Notes under the pieces: model-generated
What the model was told of the DNA's origin: nothing
Database searches by the model: none
What the model saw: only the letters and a program-made list of their open reading frames with translations
Shown here: one piece after another, positions 22,238-30,930 of the stretch
How positions within the stretch are numbered: the first letter of the stretch is position 1
Layout of the letters: each line of letters opens with the position of its first letter
Source of the DNA: Sphingomonadales bacterium
GTDB taxonomy: Bacteria; Pseudomonadota; Alphaproteobacteria; Sphingomonadales; Sphingomonadaceae
Length of the DNA: 55,733 nt
Assembly (NCBI GenBank): GCA_028871475.1
Contig: JAGWMZ010000025.1
Coordinates: 1 to 55,733, forward strand
Direction of reading: 5' to 3'
Translations under genes and position numbers: made by a program

Positions 22238-25101
22238 AAGGACGCTTCCTTGGCGTTGGCGGGAATGGAGGGGGCATCATCGCCCAGCAGGCTCAGCGCC
22301 TTGTCGTAGTCCAGCGCTTCAAGCGCGCGGGCGAGAGGATGCTCGCGCCGCTGTGCTTCTGTCAGGTCAAGCTGGTCGGCCAAAGCGGCAAAGGCCGAGC
22401 GCGCAGACAGGCTCCGCCGCCGCAGCATTTGCCCCAGATGATCGCGCGCGGGCCCCGGTGGCATCGCCAGCGGCGTCACAGACCGGGGCTCCTTGGTGCC
22501 CGCTGCCATGGAGAGGGTCGCCGCGGCCGACAGGGCGGGCGCCAGAACACGCTCAAGCTCGACCAGCAAGGTGCCGGCCTCTTCCAGCCGCCCCTGTGCC
22601 AGAGCCAACTCGAGAGCAGCAGCGACCGATTGCACCGCGCGCAGTTCGAGCGAGCCGGCCACGCCTTTGAGCGTATGGGCCCCTCGCCGGGCATCGGCGA
22701 CCATCCCCTGCGCGATCTGCGCGCGTAAATCCCGGCCAAGGCTGGCGTTCTGCTGGCCAAAGGTGATGATCAGCCTGTGCAGCAGGGCCGTCCTGCCATT
22801 GACCCGAAGCAGGGCTGCCTCAAGGTCAAACGGCGGCAGGCTGGCCGGCAGCACGCCGGGCGGAACGGGCGCCGATACAGCCGGCGGCACAACCTCCGAC
22901 ACAACCTCCGACACTGGCGCCGGAGCCGATGGCCCGGCGGGCGAAACTGGCGGCTCCTTCATCCAGCGGCTCAGCGTGTCCATCAGCAGTCGGGGATCGA
23001 TGGGCTTGGCGACATGGTCGTTCATGCCGGCATCAAGGCATTGCTGGCGCTCTTCCTCATAGGCATGGGCGGTCATGGCAATGATGGGCAAGGTGCTGGC
23101 AGGAATGGTTTCACGAATGATCCTGGTGGCGGTGATGCCATCCATTTCGGGCATCTGCACATCCATCAGCACAGCGGCATAGCGCCCGGCACCCTGCGCC
23201 AGGCGGTCGCAGGCAATGCGGCCATTTTCCGCCGTATCGACCAGCAGGCCGCCATCACCCAACAGTTCCGTGGCAATCTCGCGGTTGATGTCATTGTCCT
23301 CGACCACCAGAACGCGCAGGCCGCGCAGAGGCCCGGCAACGGCGGGAATGGCATCGGCAGGCTCGGGCTCGCTTGGCCGCGCCTGTGGCTGCGGGAACAG
23401 TTCCTGCAAGGTCGCCAGCAGATTGCGCGGATCGAGCGGCTTGGGAATGAAGGCCGAAATCTCGGTGTTGCCCGCCTCATCCAGCAGTTCATCGGTGCCA
23501 TAGGCGGTGATCATCAGCGTGGTCGGCAGGCGGCCGGTCCCGACCCTCTCGCGCATGGCGCGGATCGTTTGCATGCCGTCCATGCCCGGCATTTTCCAGT
23601 CCAGCAGCAGCAGGTCATAGGGTGTCTGGCTGTCGCGCGCGGCCTCCAGAGCCCCCAGCGCCTCCTGCCCCGAACCCACAAGATCGAGCGGGATGCCCCA
23701 TCCGGCGAAAATCTCGCGCAGGATCTGGCGCGAGGCGGGATTGTCATCGGCAGCCAGCGCGCGCAGGCCCGCCAGCGAGCCGCAAGCCACCACTTCCCTT
23801 GGCTGCTGCTCCTCGGCCAGCCCCAGCACGACGTGATAGGTAAAGGTGCTGCCCTTGCCCGGCTCGCTTTCCACGCCAATGTCGCCGCCCATCTGCTCGA
23901 CGATCTGGCGGCAGATGAACAGGCCAAGGCCGGTGCCGCCAAACCTGCGCGTGGTCGAGCTGTCGGCCTGGCTGAAGGATTTGAACAGGCGGGCCCGCTG
24001 CTCCCCCGACATGCCGATACCGGTGTCGCGCACGAAAAGCTCCAGCGTGATATGCCCCTTGTCCACGCCAAGGCTGCGCACGCCAATGGTCACATCGCCC
24101 TTGTCGGAAAACTTGACGGCATTGGTCAACAGGTTGAGCAAAACCTGATTGAAACGCAGTTCATCGCCCTTCACCATGCGCGGCAGGTCGGGCCCCTTCT
24201 CGATGTGGATGTGCACGCCCTTGGCCTCGGCATCGGCGGCCACGGTGTTGATCTGGTTCTCGATCGCCACGCGCAGGTCAAAGGGCCGATTTTCCAGCGT
24301 CAGCTTGCCCGCCTCATTCTTCGAAAAATCAAGAATGTCGTTGATAAGGCGCAGCAGAAAGGCGCCCGAGCTGTTGATCTTGTTGACATAATCCTGCTGC
24401 TTGGCGCTCAGTTCCGTCCGCCCGATCAGATGGCAGAAGCCCAAAATGGCATTCATCGGCGTGCGGATTTCATGGCTCATATTGGCCAGGAACAGGCTCT
24501 TGCCGCGACTGGCCTCCTCGGCTTCGAGCGTGCGCGCCTCAAGCGCTTCGTTCTTGGAGAGGATCTCCATACTCATCTGGCTGATGCGGTCGAAACTTTC
24601 CACCAGCCGGTCGCTGAACCAGATCAGCACCGCCGTCTGGAACGCCACGATCCCGGCATGGAGCAGCACGCGGTTGAGATTGCCCGCCGCCGGAAACACT
24701 GCATAGGGCAGCAGATAGAGCAGGATGAGATGATGCGCCGCCGTCACCCCGGCGCCCACCAGCAGCGCGCGCCTGTCGCACCAGGCGATGGTCAGCGCGA
24801 GCATGGCGAAGAAATACATGTGCATGTCCATCTGCCAGGCATCGCCACGCAGCAGATAGAGCAGCAGCGCCGGCTCGCCCATCAGCGCAATGGCCGAGAC
24901 ATAGCGCGAGGCGGGCGCAATGCCGGAGATACGCCATTGCAGATGATAGGCCCCCGCCAGAAAGGCCCCGGCCAGCGCGGCATTCATCGGCGAGTGGCCG
25001 GTCAGACTGGCAATTCCGGCAAGCGCGGGCACATGGGCCCAGAGCAGCAGGACCAGAAAGCGCCCGAAGCGGAGACGCAGATTGTCGAGTTCACTGACCA
25101 T
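22234..25101 (-). CDS. Membrane hybrid histidine kinase with two receivers and Hpt domain
   Basis: A 955-residue phosphorelay protein. Five or six hydrophobic segments (residues about 15-165) form an integral membrane input domain, followed by a coiled-coil linker. HisKA carries His210 in ANMSHEIRTPMNAILGF. The ATPase has NLLTNAVKFS and FGGTGLGLFICR. Receiver 1 has Asp501 in LLLDWKMPGMDG and receiver 2 Asp647 in VLMDVQMPEMDG. The Hpt domain has His809 in AHTLKGVAGSLELRAV. A Pro/Val-rich linker (about 715-755) precedes Hpt. Its 3' end overlaps the GGDEF regulator start, giving a complete His-Asp-His-Asp relay to c-di-GMP synthesis. The signal is unknown. Confidence 0.95.
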   Translation of the reverse strand: MVSELDNLRLRFGRFLVLLLWAHVPALAGIASLTGHSPMNAALAGAFLAGAYHLQWRISGIAPASRYVSAIALMGEPALLLYLLRGDAWQMDMHMYFFAMLALTIAWCDRRALLVGAGVTAAHHLILLYLLPYAVFPAAGNLNRVLLHAGIVAFQTAVLIWFSDRLVESFDRISQMSMEILSKNEALEARTLEAEEASRGKSLFLANMSHEIRTPMNAILGFCHLIGRTELSAKQQDYVNKINSSGAFLLRLINDILDFSKNEAGKLTLENRPFDLRVAIENQINTVAADAEAKGVHIHIEKGPDLPRMVKGDELRFNQVLLNLLTNAVKFSDKGDVTIGVRSLGVDKGHITLELFVRDTGIGMSGEQRARLFKSFSQADSSTTRRFGGTGLGLFICRQIVEQMGGDIGVESEPGKGSTFTYHVVLGLAEEQQPREVVACGSLAGLRALAADDNPASRQILREIFAGWGIPLDLVGSGQEALGALEAARDSQTPYDLLLLDWKMPGMDGMQTIRAMRERVGTGRLPTTLMITAYGTDELLDEAGNTEISAFIPKPLDPRNLLATLQELFPQPQARPSEPEPADAIPAVAGPLRGLRVLVVEDNDINREIATELLGDGGLLVDTAENGRIACDRLAQGAGRYAAVLMDVQMPEMDGITATRIIRETIPASTLPIIAMTAHAYEEERQQCLDAGMNDHVAKPIDPRLLMDTLSRWMKEPPVSPAGPSAPAPVSEVVSEVVPPAVSAPVPPGVLPASLPPFDLEAALLRVNGRTALLHRLIITFGQQNASLGRDLRAQIAQGMVADARRGAHTLKGVAGSLELRAVQSVAAALELALAQGRLEEAGTLLVELERVLAPALSAAATLSMAAGTKEPRSVTPLAMPPGPARDHLGQMLRRRSLSARSAFAALADQLDLTEAQRREHPLARALEALDYDKALSLLGDDAPSIPANAKEASL

Positions 25102-25119
25102 GAGGTGCCTCCTGGCTCG

Positions 25120-25533
25120 TCAGAAGGCCAAGGCAGCCCCCTCCTGCGGTGCGCTGGTGGCCACCCACGCCCCGGCCTTCCTGAGCTTTCCGGTGAAATC
25201 GGGATCGGTTGAGGAGGCCAGCGCGATATTGGCCAGACGCCCCTCGCCCACCAGCCGCCCGCCAGCCCTGACGATGATGGTCAAGGTCTGCGCGCGCGAG
25301 GCCAGCGGACTGGCGATGACCAGGACCTGGTCGCCCTGCTGCTGGGGGCTGGCCCAGGCAAGGGCGAGGCCGACAAGACCGATGATGGCCATACCCAGCG
25401 CGGGAAGAAACGCCGTCCAGGAATGGGCTGGCCGTGCAGCGCGGCGCGGCGCCGTGACAGTGACGGGATGCGGCGTGCCAGCATCGCGCGGGTGCGAGGA
25501 TGCTACCGAGCTTGGGCCATATGCTGACTGCAT
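25120..25533 (-). CDS. Small single-pass membrane protein upstream of the hybrid kinase (unknown function)
   Basis: A 137-residue protein not matched to a family. A polar, proline-rich N-terminus of about 40 residues precedes one membrane helix (FLPALGMAIIGLVGLALAWA). A periplasmic part of about 75 residues follows, with VLVIASPLASRAQTLTIIV and AGAWVATSAPQEGAALAF. ATG 25533 has GGAGG five bases upstream. It ends 18 bases before the hybrid kinase start, so the three genes form one operon. The layout (short cytosolic tail, anchor, compact periplasmic domain) suggests an accessory sensor or regulator of the kinase; this is inference from context. Confidence 0.75.
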   Translation of the reverse strand: MQSAYGPSSVASSHPRDAGTPHPVTVTAPRRAARPAHSWTAFLPALGMAIIGLVGLALAWASPQQQGDQVLVIASPLASRAQTLTIIVRAGGRLVGEGRLANIALASSTDPDFTGKLRKAGAWVATSAPQEGAALAF

Positions 25534-25865
25534 CAATCCTCCATGGATTCACATGCTGCATACAGCCGGAAAATTAATATTTTACAATGGATAGATTATC
25601 CAGACTCAAAAATACATTCCGCATCCATATTTTTACTTATAAGATATTCAAAACGGGATAATCATAACTTCCGCACATCACGCCCCTCACGCCCGGCTGG
25701 CATCCGGTACGCCGATTTCCGCCGGCGCGGTTCTGGATCTGTGCAGGACGAATGAAAAGCCACGCCGACTTATACCGGTAACACAACGCTCGTAGGTCGG
25801 CGGACAGCCATCCCGCAAACTGCATAAGCATCCTGCCCCGACGGCAGCCCCATAGCGATTGCCCC
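25534..25865. promoter_or_regulatory. 332-bp divergent region with AT-rich promoter zone and dyad
   Basis: No gene is supported here. The part near the minus-strand operon (about 25570-25670) is strikingly AT-rich for this genome and contains the perfect dyad TGGATA-GAT-TATCCA at 25588-25602, a candidate operator for the phosphorelay operon. Nearer the plus-strand transporter there is an inverted repeat, CGCCGAC (25763-25769) with GTCGGCG (25796-25802), enclosing the palindrome TACCGGTA. Either could be an operator. The promoters are not resolved further. Confidence 0.45.
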
Positions 25866-27266
25866 GTGACCACAGCCAGCCACTGTCCTCCCCTCTCCGC
25901 GCCCCCTTCATCCGCCTGGCCAAGACGCTGGCATCACGAAGCGCAGATGATCGGCTATTCGGCAGGGAATTTCGGGAAGAACCTGTTCCTGGGCGGCATC
26001 GACTTCACCCTGCTCTACATGCTGACCGACCTGCTGGGCATCAGACCCACCACGGTCGGCGCCCTGATGACGCTGGTGTTCATCGGCGATGTCATCTTCG
26101 ACATTGCCGCCGGTTTTGTGGTGGCCCACGCCCGCGAAAGGGGCATTGGTTATCGCAAGAGTGTCGTTCTGGGCGCCATCCCCTGCGGAGTGTCCTTCGC
26201 AGTGATCTACGCCCTGCCCTGGCTGGGACTGCGCAACCTGCCTGCGCTGGTGGCCCTGTTGCTCACCTTCCGCGCGGCCTATGCCATCATCGACGTGCCC
26301 CACAACAGCCTGCTGGCCAGTGTCGCGCCCGACAGCCGCTCACGCGGGCGCACCTCTGGCTATCGCACCTTTTTCAGCTCGCTCTCCAGCCTCGCCATTG
26401 CCACGCTGCTGACCCCGGCGGTGCTGGGCGCGGCCAGCCGGGCCAGAATCGGCACGCTGGCCCTGCTGGGCATCGGCGGGGCGCTGCTGGCCTGTGCAAC
26501 CTTGTGGACCGCGGCCTGGACCTCGCATCGCGATCGCCCGCCGCGCCTGCAGCCTCGCCACCGCCGCCCCGCCATCGCGCTGTTCCCCCGCCTTGACAGG
26601 CTGGTCATGGCGATGGTGGCGATCGGCGCCCTGACCGGCTTTGCCAGCCCGATGTTCGCGCGGATGATGATCTATCTGGCCAGCTATGTGTATCATCAGC
26701 CCGATCTGGCGGGACGGTTCCTGCTGGCGCTGGCGCTGGGGCAGTTCCCCGGCGTGGTCCTGTGGACATGGCTGCTGCGTTTTGCCGACAAGACGCGGCT
26801 GCTCGCCATCAGTCACGGCGTCACGGCCTGCGCGCTGCTGGCCTTTGCCCTTGCCGATGGACATGGGACGGTGATGATCGCGCTGGCCGTACTGGCCGGA
26901 GTCGGACTGGCCGGGGTTTACATGTTCCCCTGGGGCATTCTGGCCGATGTCATCGACTTTGCCGAATTCCGCCATGGCGACAGACGCGAGGCCGCCATGG
27001 TCGCGCTCATTCTGGTCACCGCCAAGGCGAGCGCCGCCGCTTCGACCGGGATGATCGGCTGGGTGCTGGGCGCGGTGGGTTACCGGGCCGGGCAGCTTCA
27101 AGCATCCGGCACGCTGCTGGCGCTCAAGGTCATGGGGCTGGGCGTGCCCATTCTGGGCAGTCTCATCGCCATGGGCATCGTCGCGAACATGACCATCGGG
27201 GACAAGGCCCATGCCGGCGCGATCCGCGCGTTGGAGCGGCGGCGGAACCGTGCCGCCGCTGCCTGA
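25866..27266 (+). CDS. MFS sugar/cation symporter, GPH (MelB-like) family
   Basis: A 466-residue transporter with about 12 membrane helices. It has the GPH layout: IGYSAGNFGKNLFLGGIDFT in helix 1, then GDVIFDIAAGFVVAHARERG, the family's D-x-x-x-D segment in helix 2 where MelB binds cations. AAYAIIDVPHNSLLA matches the conserved PY(N/x)SL region. The C-terminal loop has GVYMFPWGILADVIDF, typical of GPH proteins. The start is GTG at 25866; no ATG fits. It is the first gene of the operon with the TonB receptor and ROK regulator, so it probably imports the oligosaccharide or glycoside across the inner membrane. Confidence 0.88.
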   Translation: MTTASHCPPLSAPPSSAWPRRWHHEAQMIGYSAGNFGKNLFLGGIDFTLLYMLTDLLGIRPTTVGALMTLVFIGDVIFDIAAGFVVAHARERGIGYRKSVVLGAIPCGVSFAVIYALPWLGLRNLPALVALLLTFRAAYAIIDVPHNSLLASVAPDSRSRGRTSGYRTFFSSLSSLAIATLLTPAVLGAASRARIGTLALLGIGGALLACATLWTAAWTSHRDRPPRLQPRHRRPAIALFPRLDRLVMAMVAIGALTGFASPMFARMMIYLASYVYHQPDLAGRFLLALALGQFPGVVLWTWLLRFADKTRLLAISHGVTACALLAFALADGHGTVMIALAVLAGVGLAGVYMFPWGILADVIDFAEFRHGDRREAAMVALILVTAKASAAASTGMIGWVLGAVGYRAGQLQASGTLLALKVMGLGVPILGSLIAMGIVANMTIGDKAHAGAIRALERRRNRAAAA

Positions 27267-27290
27267 CAGCCGCCCAAGCGAATTTCCTAT

Positions 27291-27308
27291 TTATTTTCCA
27301 AAAAATAA
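27291..27308. promoter_or_regulatory. AT-rich perfect dyad, candidate ROK-regulator operator
   Basis: TTATTTT at 27291-27297 and AAAATAA at 27302-27308 are exact complements around CCAA. The dyad lies in the 99-base gap before the TonB receptor gene, 57 bases from its ATG, in otherwise GC-rich DNA. Operators of the ROK proteins Mlc and NagC have TTATTT...AAATAA-like arms, though with wider spacing. A ROK regulator gene lies in the same operon. The assignment is inferred; the A/T run could also be part of a promoter. Confidence 0.45.
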
Positions 27309-27365
27309 TAAAAAGCGTCACAGTGCGCGTCGATAGGGCCCCCATCACAGTTTCACGGGGCGACC

Positions 27366-29855
27366 ATGACACACCGACATCTGCTTGCGACAACCGCCTT
27401 CGCCGCGCTGGCCTGCACCCTGGCCGGCACGCTGCATGCTCAGGACACAAACGCCGCCGGCACGGCCAATGCGCCCAGCGACATCGTCGTGACCGGCTCG
27501 GCCAAGCCCGAGCGCCGCTTCGACGTTGCCTATGCGGTGAACGTCCTGTCGCAAAAGGACGTGCAGAAGATCGCGCCCAAGAGCATGGCCGACCTGCTCA
27601 GCAACGTGCCGGGCATTCAGGTGGAAGAAACCGGCGGCGAGGTGCAGAACATCACCCGCCTGCGCGGCATTCCCACCGATCGCGGCTATCTGCTGTTCCA
27701 GCAGGATGGCCTGCCGCTGTTTCAGGAACTCGATGGCTATTTCTTCAACGGCGGCGACGGGATGAACCGCTATGACCTGATGACCGACCATGTCGAGGTG
27801 GTGCGCGGCGGCCCGGCCCCCATCTATGGCAGCTCGGCAGCAGGTATCGTCAACAACATCACCGTGACCGGTTCGGACGTGACGCGGGGCCGCGCGCAGA
27901 TCACCATCGGTGACACCGGCCTTTATCGTCTCGACGCCTATCAGGCAGGCCCGCTGGGCCAGAACACCTATTACGCGGTGGGCGGATTCCTGCGCTATCA
28001 CGATGGTTACCGCGACAATGGCTTCCCCAACGACCGGGGCGGCCAGATCCGCGCCAACATCAAGCATGATCTGGCCAGTGGCGGCTCGATCAAGCTGAGC
28101 GGCATGTATGTGAACGACCACAATGTCTTCTATTTGCCCATCCCCATCGCCAACCCGACGAACCCTTCGCAGTCGCTCAACCCCTATATCAACTTCTTTT
28201 CGGGAACGATGAACTCGCCGGTCTTTGAAAACACCACGATCAAATATCGCGACGGATCAGGCAACATCCAGTCGATCAACCGCGACCTGTCCAACGGCCG
28301 CTATATGAACTTCTTCAACGCGGCGCTGGATTACGAGGACCACTTCGGCAGCTGGAACATCTCGGCCAAGACCGGCTTCACCAAGGGCAAGACGAGCTTT
28401 GACGCGCTCTATTCCACCACCAATCCGGTCGATGCCAATACCTTCGCCAACAGCTATCTCACCGCCGCCCGGGCCGCTTTCGGCAGTGGGGTCACCTCGC
28501 TGGGCTATGCCGTCGCCGGCACGAACGGGGCGACCAAATACAATCCCTATGCCCTCTCAGGTCTGGTGATGAGCGCGCAGTACCGCGCCACCAACTCCAA
28601 TTTCTATTCATGGCAGGCCGATGCCAGCGCCTCGCGCCAGTTCGACACCGGCCTTGGCCATCATGACCTGAAGCTGGGCGTTTACGGCTCGATCTGGGGC
28701 GAGACCGAATTCGGCGTCTATCAGGATTACCTCATCCCCGTCACCAGCCAGCCCCAGACGCTGGACCTGCTGGCTTACGGCGCGGCAGGTCAGGTGCTGG
28801 GCTCGGTCACCGACAATGGCGCGCTGCATGATGCATCAAACCTGGTGCAGGGCAATGTCGACAGCAAGATGATCGCGCTCTACGCCAATGACACCTGGGA
28901 CATCACCGACAAGCTGCGCATTGATGCGGGCATCCGGCAGGAATGGTATCACTACAACGGCTGGGCGGCCTATGCGGCGGCCACCAATCTGGGCAATGCC
29001 GCCACACTGGCCGACGATACGACGCAGGGCTTTACCGGCGCGACCAAGATCAACCGCCTGAGCCCTTCGGCCACCAACTGGACCGTGGGCGCCAATTACG
29101 ATCTGACCAAGCGGCTTGGCGCCTATGTCCGCGCCTCGCGGCTGGTCATTCCGCCGACCTCCTCGACCATGCTGAGCACCTCATCCTCGACCATCGCCTC
29201 CAAGGCCACTCAATATGAGGCGGGGCTGAAGGCGCAGGCGCATGGCTCCTATCTCTACCTCACGGGTTTCTATACGAAGTTCAGCCCGCTCAACTCCAGC
29301 TTCGCGGCCTATAATCCGGCCACCGGCCTCAACAACCAGACCGTCACCTTCATCAGCGATGTGGTGACCAAGGGCATCGAGGGCGATGGCCATTTCAAGG
29401 TCAACCGCCTTTTCTCGATCGACGCCTCGGTGACGGTGCAGGACCCGCAGTACAAGAACCTGACCTCGGGCACGAGCGCGGATCTGAGCGTGGTGCAGGG
29501 CAAGCAGATCATCCGCGACCCCAAGATCTACGGCCATGTCCGCCCCACCTTCGACTTCGATGCCGGGCCGGTCCATGCCGCGCTTTACGGCAGCTATGAA
29601 TTCGTCGGGCGCCGCTTTGTCGATGCCAGCAACAACACCGCCCTGCCCGCCTATGGCACCTTTGGCGCAGGGCTCATCCTGACGAAGGACAAGTGGCTGT
29701 TCCAGGTGGTGGCCGACAACCTCACCAACGCCAAGGGCCTGACCGAGGGCAACACGCGGACCGACACGATCTCTGGCCAGGGCACGGCGGATGCTGTCTA
29801 TGGTCGTCCGATCTTTGGCCGCAACGTCCGGGTGATTCTCAGCAAGTCATGGTAA
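27366..29855 (+). CDS. TonB-dependent outer-membrane receptor (first)
   Basis: An 829-residue receptor. The signal peptide ends near TLHAQD. A TonB-box-like DIVVTGSA lies close to the mature N-terminus, and the plug domain follows: SMADLLSNVPGIQVEETGGE, ITRLRGIPTDRGYLLFQQDG and VEVVRGGPAPIYGSSAAGIV. The remaining ~650 residues are amphipathic strands ending in NVRVILSKSW, with the terminal aromatic expected of an outer-membrane barrel. It would import a scarce solute using TonB energy. Its place between a GPH transporter and a ROK regulator favours a carbohydrate over a siderophore. Its stop overlaps the next gene. Confidence 0.93.
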   Translation: MTHRHLLATTAFAALACTLAGTLHAQDTNAAGTANAPSDIVVTGSAKPERRFDVAYAVNVLSQKDVQKIAPKSMADLLSNVPGIQVEETGGEVQNITRLRGIPTDRGYLLFQQDGLPLFQELDGYFFNGGDGMNRYDLMTDHVEVVRGGPAPIYGSSAAGIVNNITVTGSDVTRGRAQITIGDTGLYRLDAYQAGPLGQNTYYAVGGFLRYHDGYRDNGFPNDRGGQIRANIKHDLASGGSIKLSGMYVNDHNVFYLPIPIANPTNPSQSLNPYINFFSGTMNSPVFENTTIKYRDGSGNIQSINRDLSNGRYMNFFNAALDYEDHFGSWNISAKTGFTKGKTSFDALYSTTNPVDANTFANSYLTAARAAFGSGVTSLGYAVAGTNGATKYNPYALSGLVMSAQYRATNSNFYSWQADASASRQFDTGLGHHDLKLGVYGSIWGETEFGVYQDYLIPVTSQPQTLDLLAYGAAGQVLGSVTDNGALHDASNLVQGNVDSKMIALYANDTWDITDKLRIDAGIRQEWYHYNGWAAYAAATNLGNAATLADDTTQGFTGATKINRLSPSATNWTVGANYDLTKRLGAYVRASRLVIPPTSSTMLSTSSSTIASKATQYEAGLKAQAHGSYLYLTGFYTKFSPLNSSFAAYNPATGLNNQTVTFISDVVTKGIEGDGHFKVNRLFSIDASVTVQDPQYKNLTSGTSADLSVVQGKQIIRDPKIYGHVRPTFDFDAGPVHAALYGSYEFVGRRFVDASNNTALPAYGTFGAGLILTKDKWLFQVVADNLTNAKGLTEGNTRTDTISGQGTADAVYGRPIFGRNVRVILSKSW

Positions 29856-30928
29856 AACATATGCTTGTCCCCATCGCCGCGGCGATGGCTTTCTTGGCAA
29901 CGCCGGGGCACAGCGCCCCGGCAAACGCCGACCGCGTGCTGATGGCGCTGGAACAGACCCTGTTTCCGGTGGTCAGCCAGATCCCCACCCTTCCGGCCCG
30001 CAACGCCCGCTATGAGGCATGCGGCGCGGCACTCTCCTGCAAGATCGATAGCGCCGTATGGAGCGAGCAGGACATCGGCCAGCTTGCCGCAAAGGCCCAC
30101 AATGGCGCCGCCATCCGCCGCGAACTGGCCGGGCTCAACGGCATCATCCATGTCTATGGTCAGGGCCAGCAAGCCGAATATCCCCAGATCGACGGCCGTG
30201 ACCCGGCGCAGGCCGCGATGACGGGAGACACGCTCAAGGCCGCTGTCGAGGCCGTCGATGCGCTGGCACTCGAACAACCCTCCGCCGATCGCGGTCTGCT
30301 GCTGGCCTTGACACTGCTCGACAGTTACGGACGGCTCGATGCCGTGCGCTTCGGTCCACTGGCCGGCATGGAGAATAAACCGGCCTTCGACCGCGCCCGG
30401 AAACTCGACTGGGCCCGCTATCGCTACAGCGCGATCATCGTGCCGGGCATTGGCCCTGAGGATCTGAACACCCCGCTCAGCGCTGGAGGCAAGGTCAATG
30501 TCCATCTGGCGGCGGCGCGCTATCACGCGGGTCTTGCGCCCTTCATCATCCTGAGCGGCGCCTCGGTCCATCCGCGCGGCACCCGCCGGGTCGAGGCGGT
30601 CGAAATGCGCAAGGCGCTGATCGAACGCTATGGCGTGCCCGCCGATGCGCTGGTGATCGACCCTTATGCCCGGCACACCACCACCAACATGCGCAACGCC
30701 TCGCGCCTGCTGCTTGCCATGGGCGCGCCGGCCGGAAAGCCTGCGCTGGTCGTGACCCATGACGATCAAGCCGCCTATATCGTCGATCCGCGTTTTGCGC
30801 AGCGCAATCTGACCGAACTGGGCTATCAACCCGTGACGATCATGAAACCGAGCACCCGCAACGAGATCCCTGTCCTGCCCAACCCGCAATCCCGAACGGT
30901 CGACCCGCGCGATCCGCTAGACCCGTAA
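29849..30928 (+). CDS. DUF218/YdcF-like (ElyC/SanA fold) exported protein
   Basis: A 359-residue protein with a signal peptide (AAAMAFLATPGHSAPA). The C-terminal half is a DUF218 domain: YSAIIVPGIGPED at its first strand, FIILSGASVHPRGTRRVEAV, RYGVPADALVIDPYARHTTT and PALVVTHDDQAAYI. DUF218 proteins such as SanA and YdcF are of unknown activity; some affect the envelope. The N-terminal half has no clear family. ATG 29849 overlaps the receptor stop by 7 bases; ATG 29861 in the same frame is an alternative. Location in the operon suggests a periplasmic helper in uptake of the TonB substrate. Confidence 0.8.
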   Translation: MVKHMLVPIAAAMAFLATPGHSAPANADRVLMALEQTLFPVVSQIPTLPARNARYEACGAALSCKIDSAVWSEQDIGQLAAKAHNGAAIRRELAGLNGIIHVYGQGQQAEYPQIDGRDPAQAAMTGDTLKAAVEAVDALALEQPSADRGLLLALTLLDSYGRLDAVRFGPLAGMENKPAFDRARKLDWARYRYSAIIVPGIGPEDLNTPLSAGGKVNVHLAAARYHAGLAPFIILSGASVHPRGTRRVEAVEMRKALIERYGVPADALVIDPYARHTTTNMRNASRLLLAMGAPAGKPALVVTHDDQAAYIVDPRFAQRNLTELGYQPVTIMKPSTRNEIPVLPNPQSRTVDPRDPLDP

Positions 30929-30930
30929 CC

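Noticed and set aside
22777..25212. 811-codon plus-strand frame opposite the hybrid kinase
   Set aside because: It is antisense to complete HisKA, ATPase, receiver and Hpt domains; no recognisable domain of its own.
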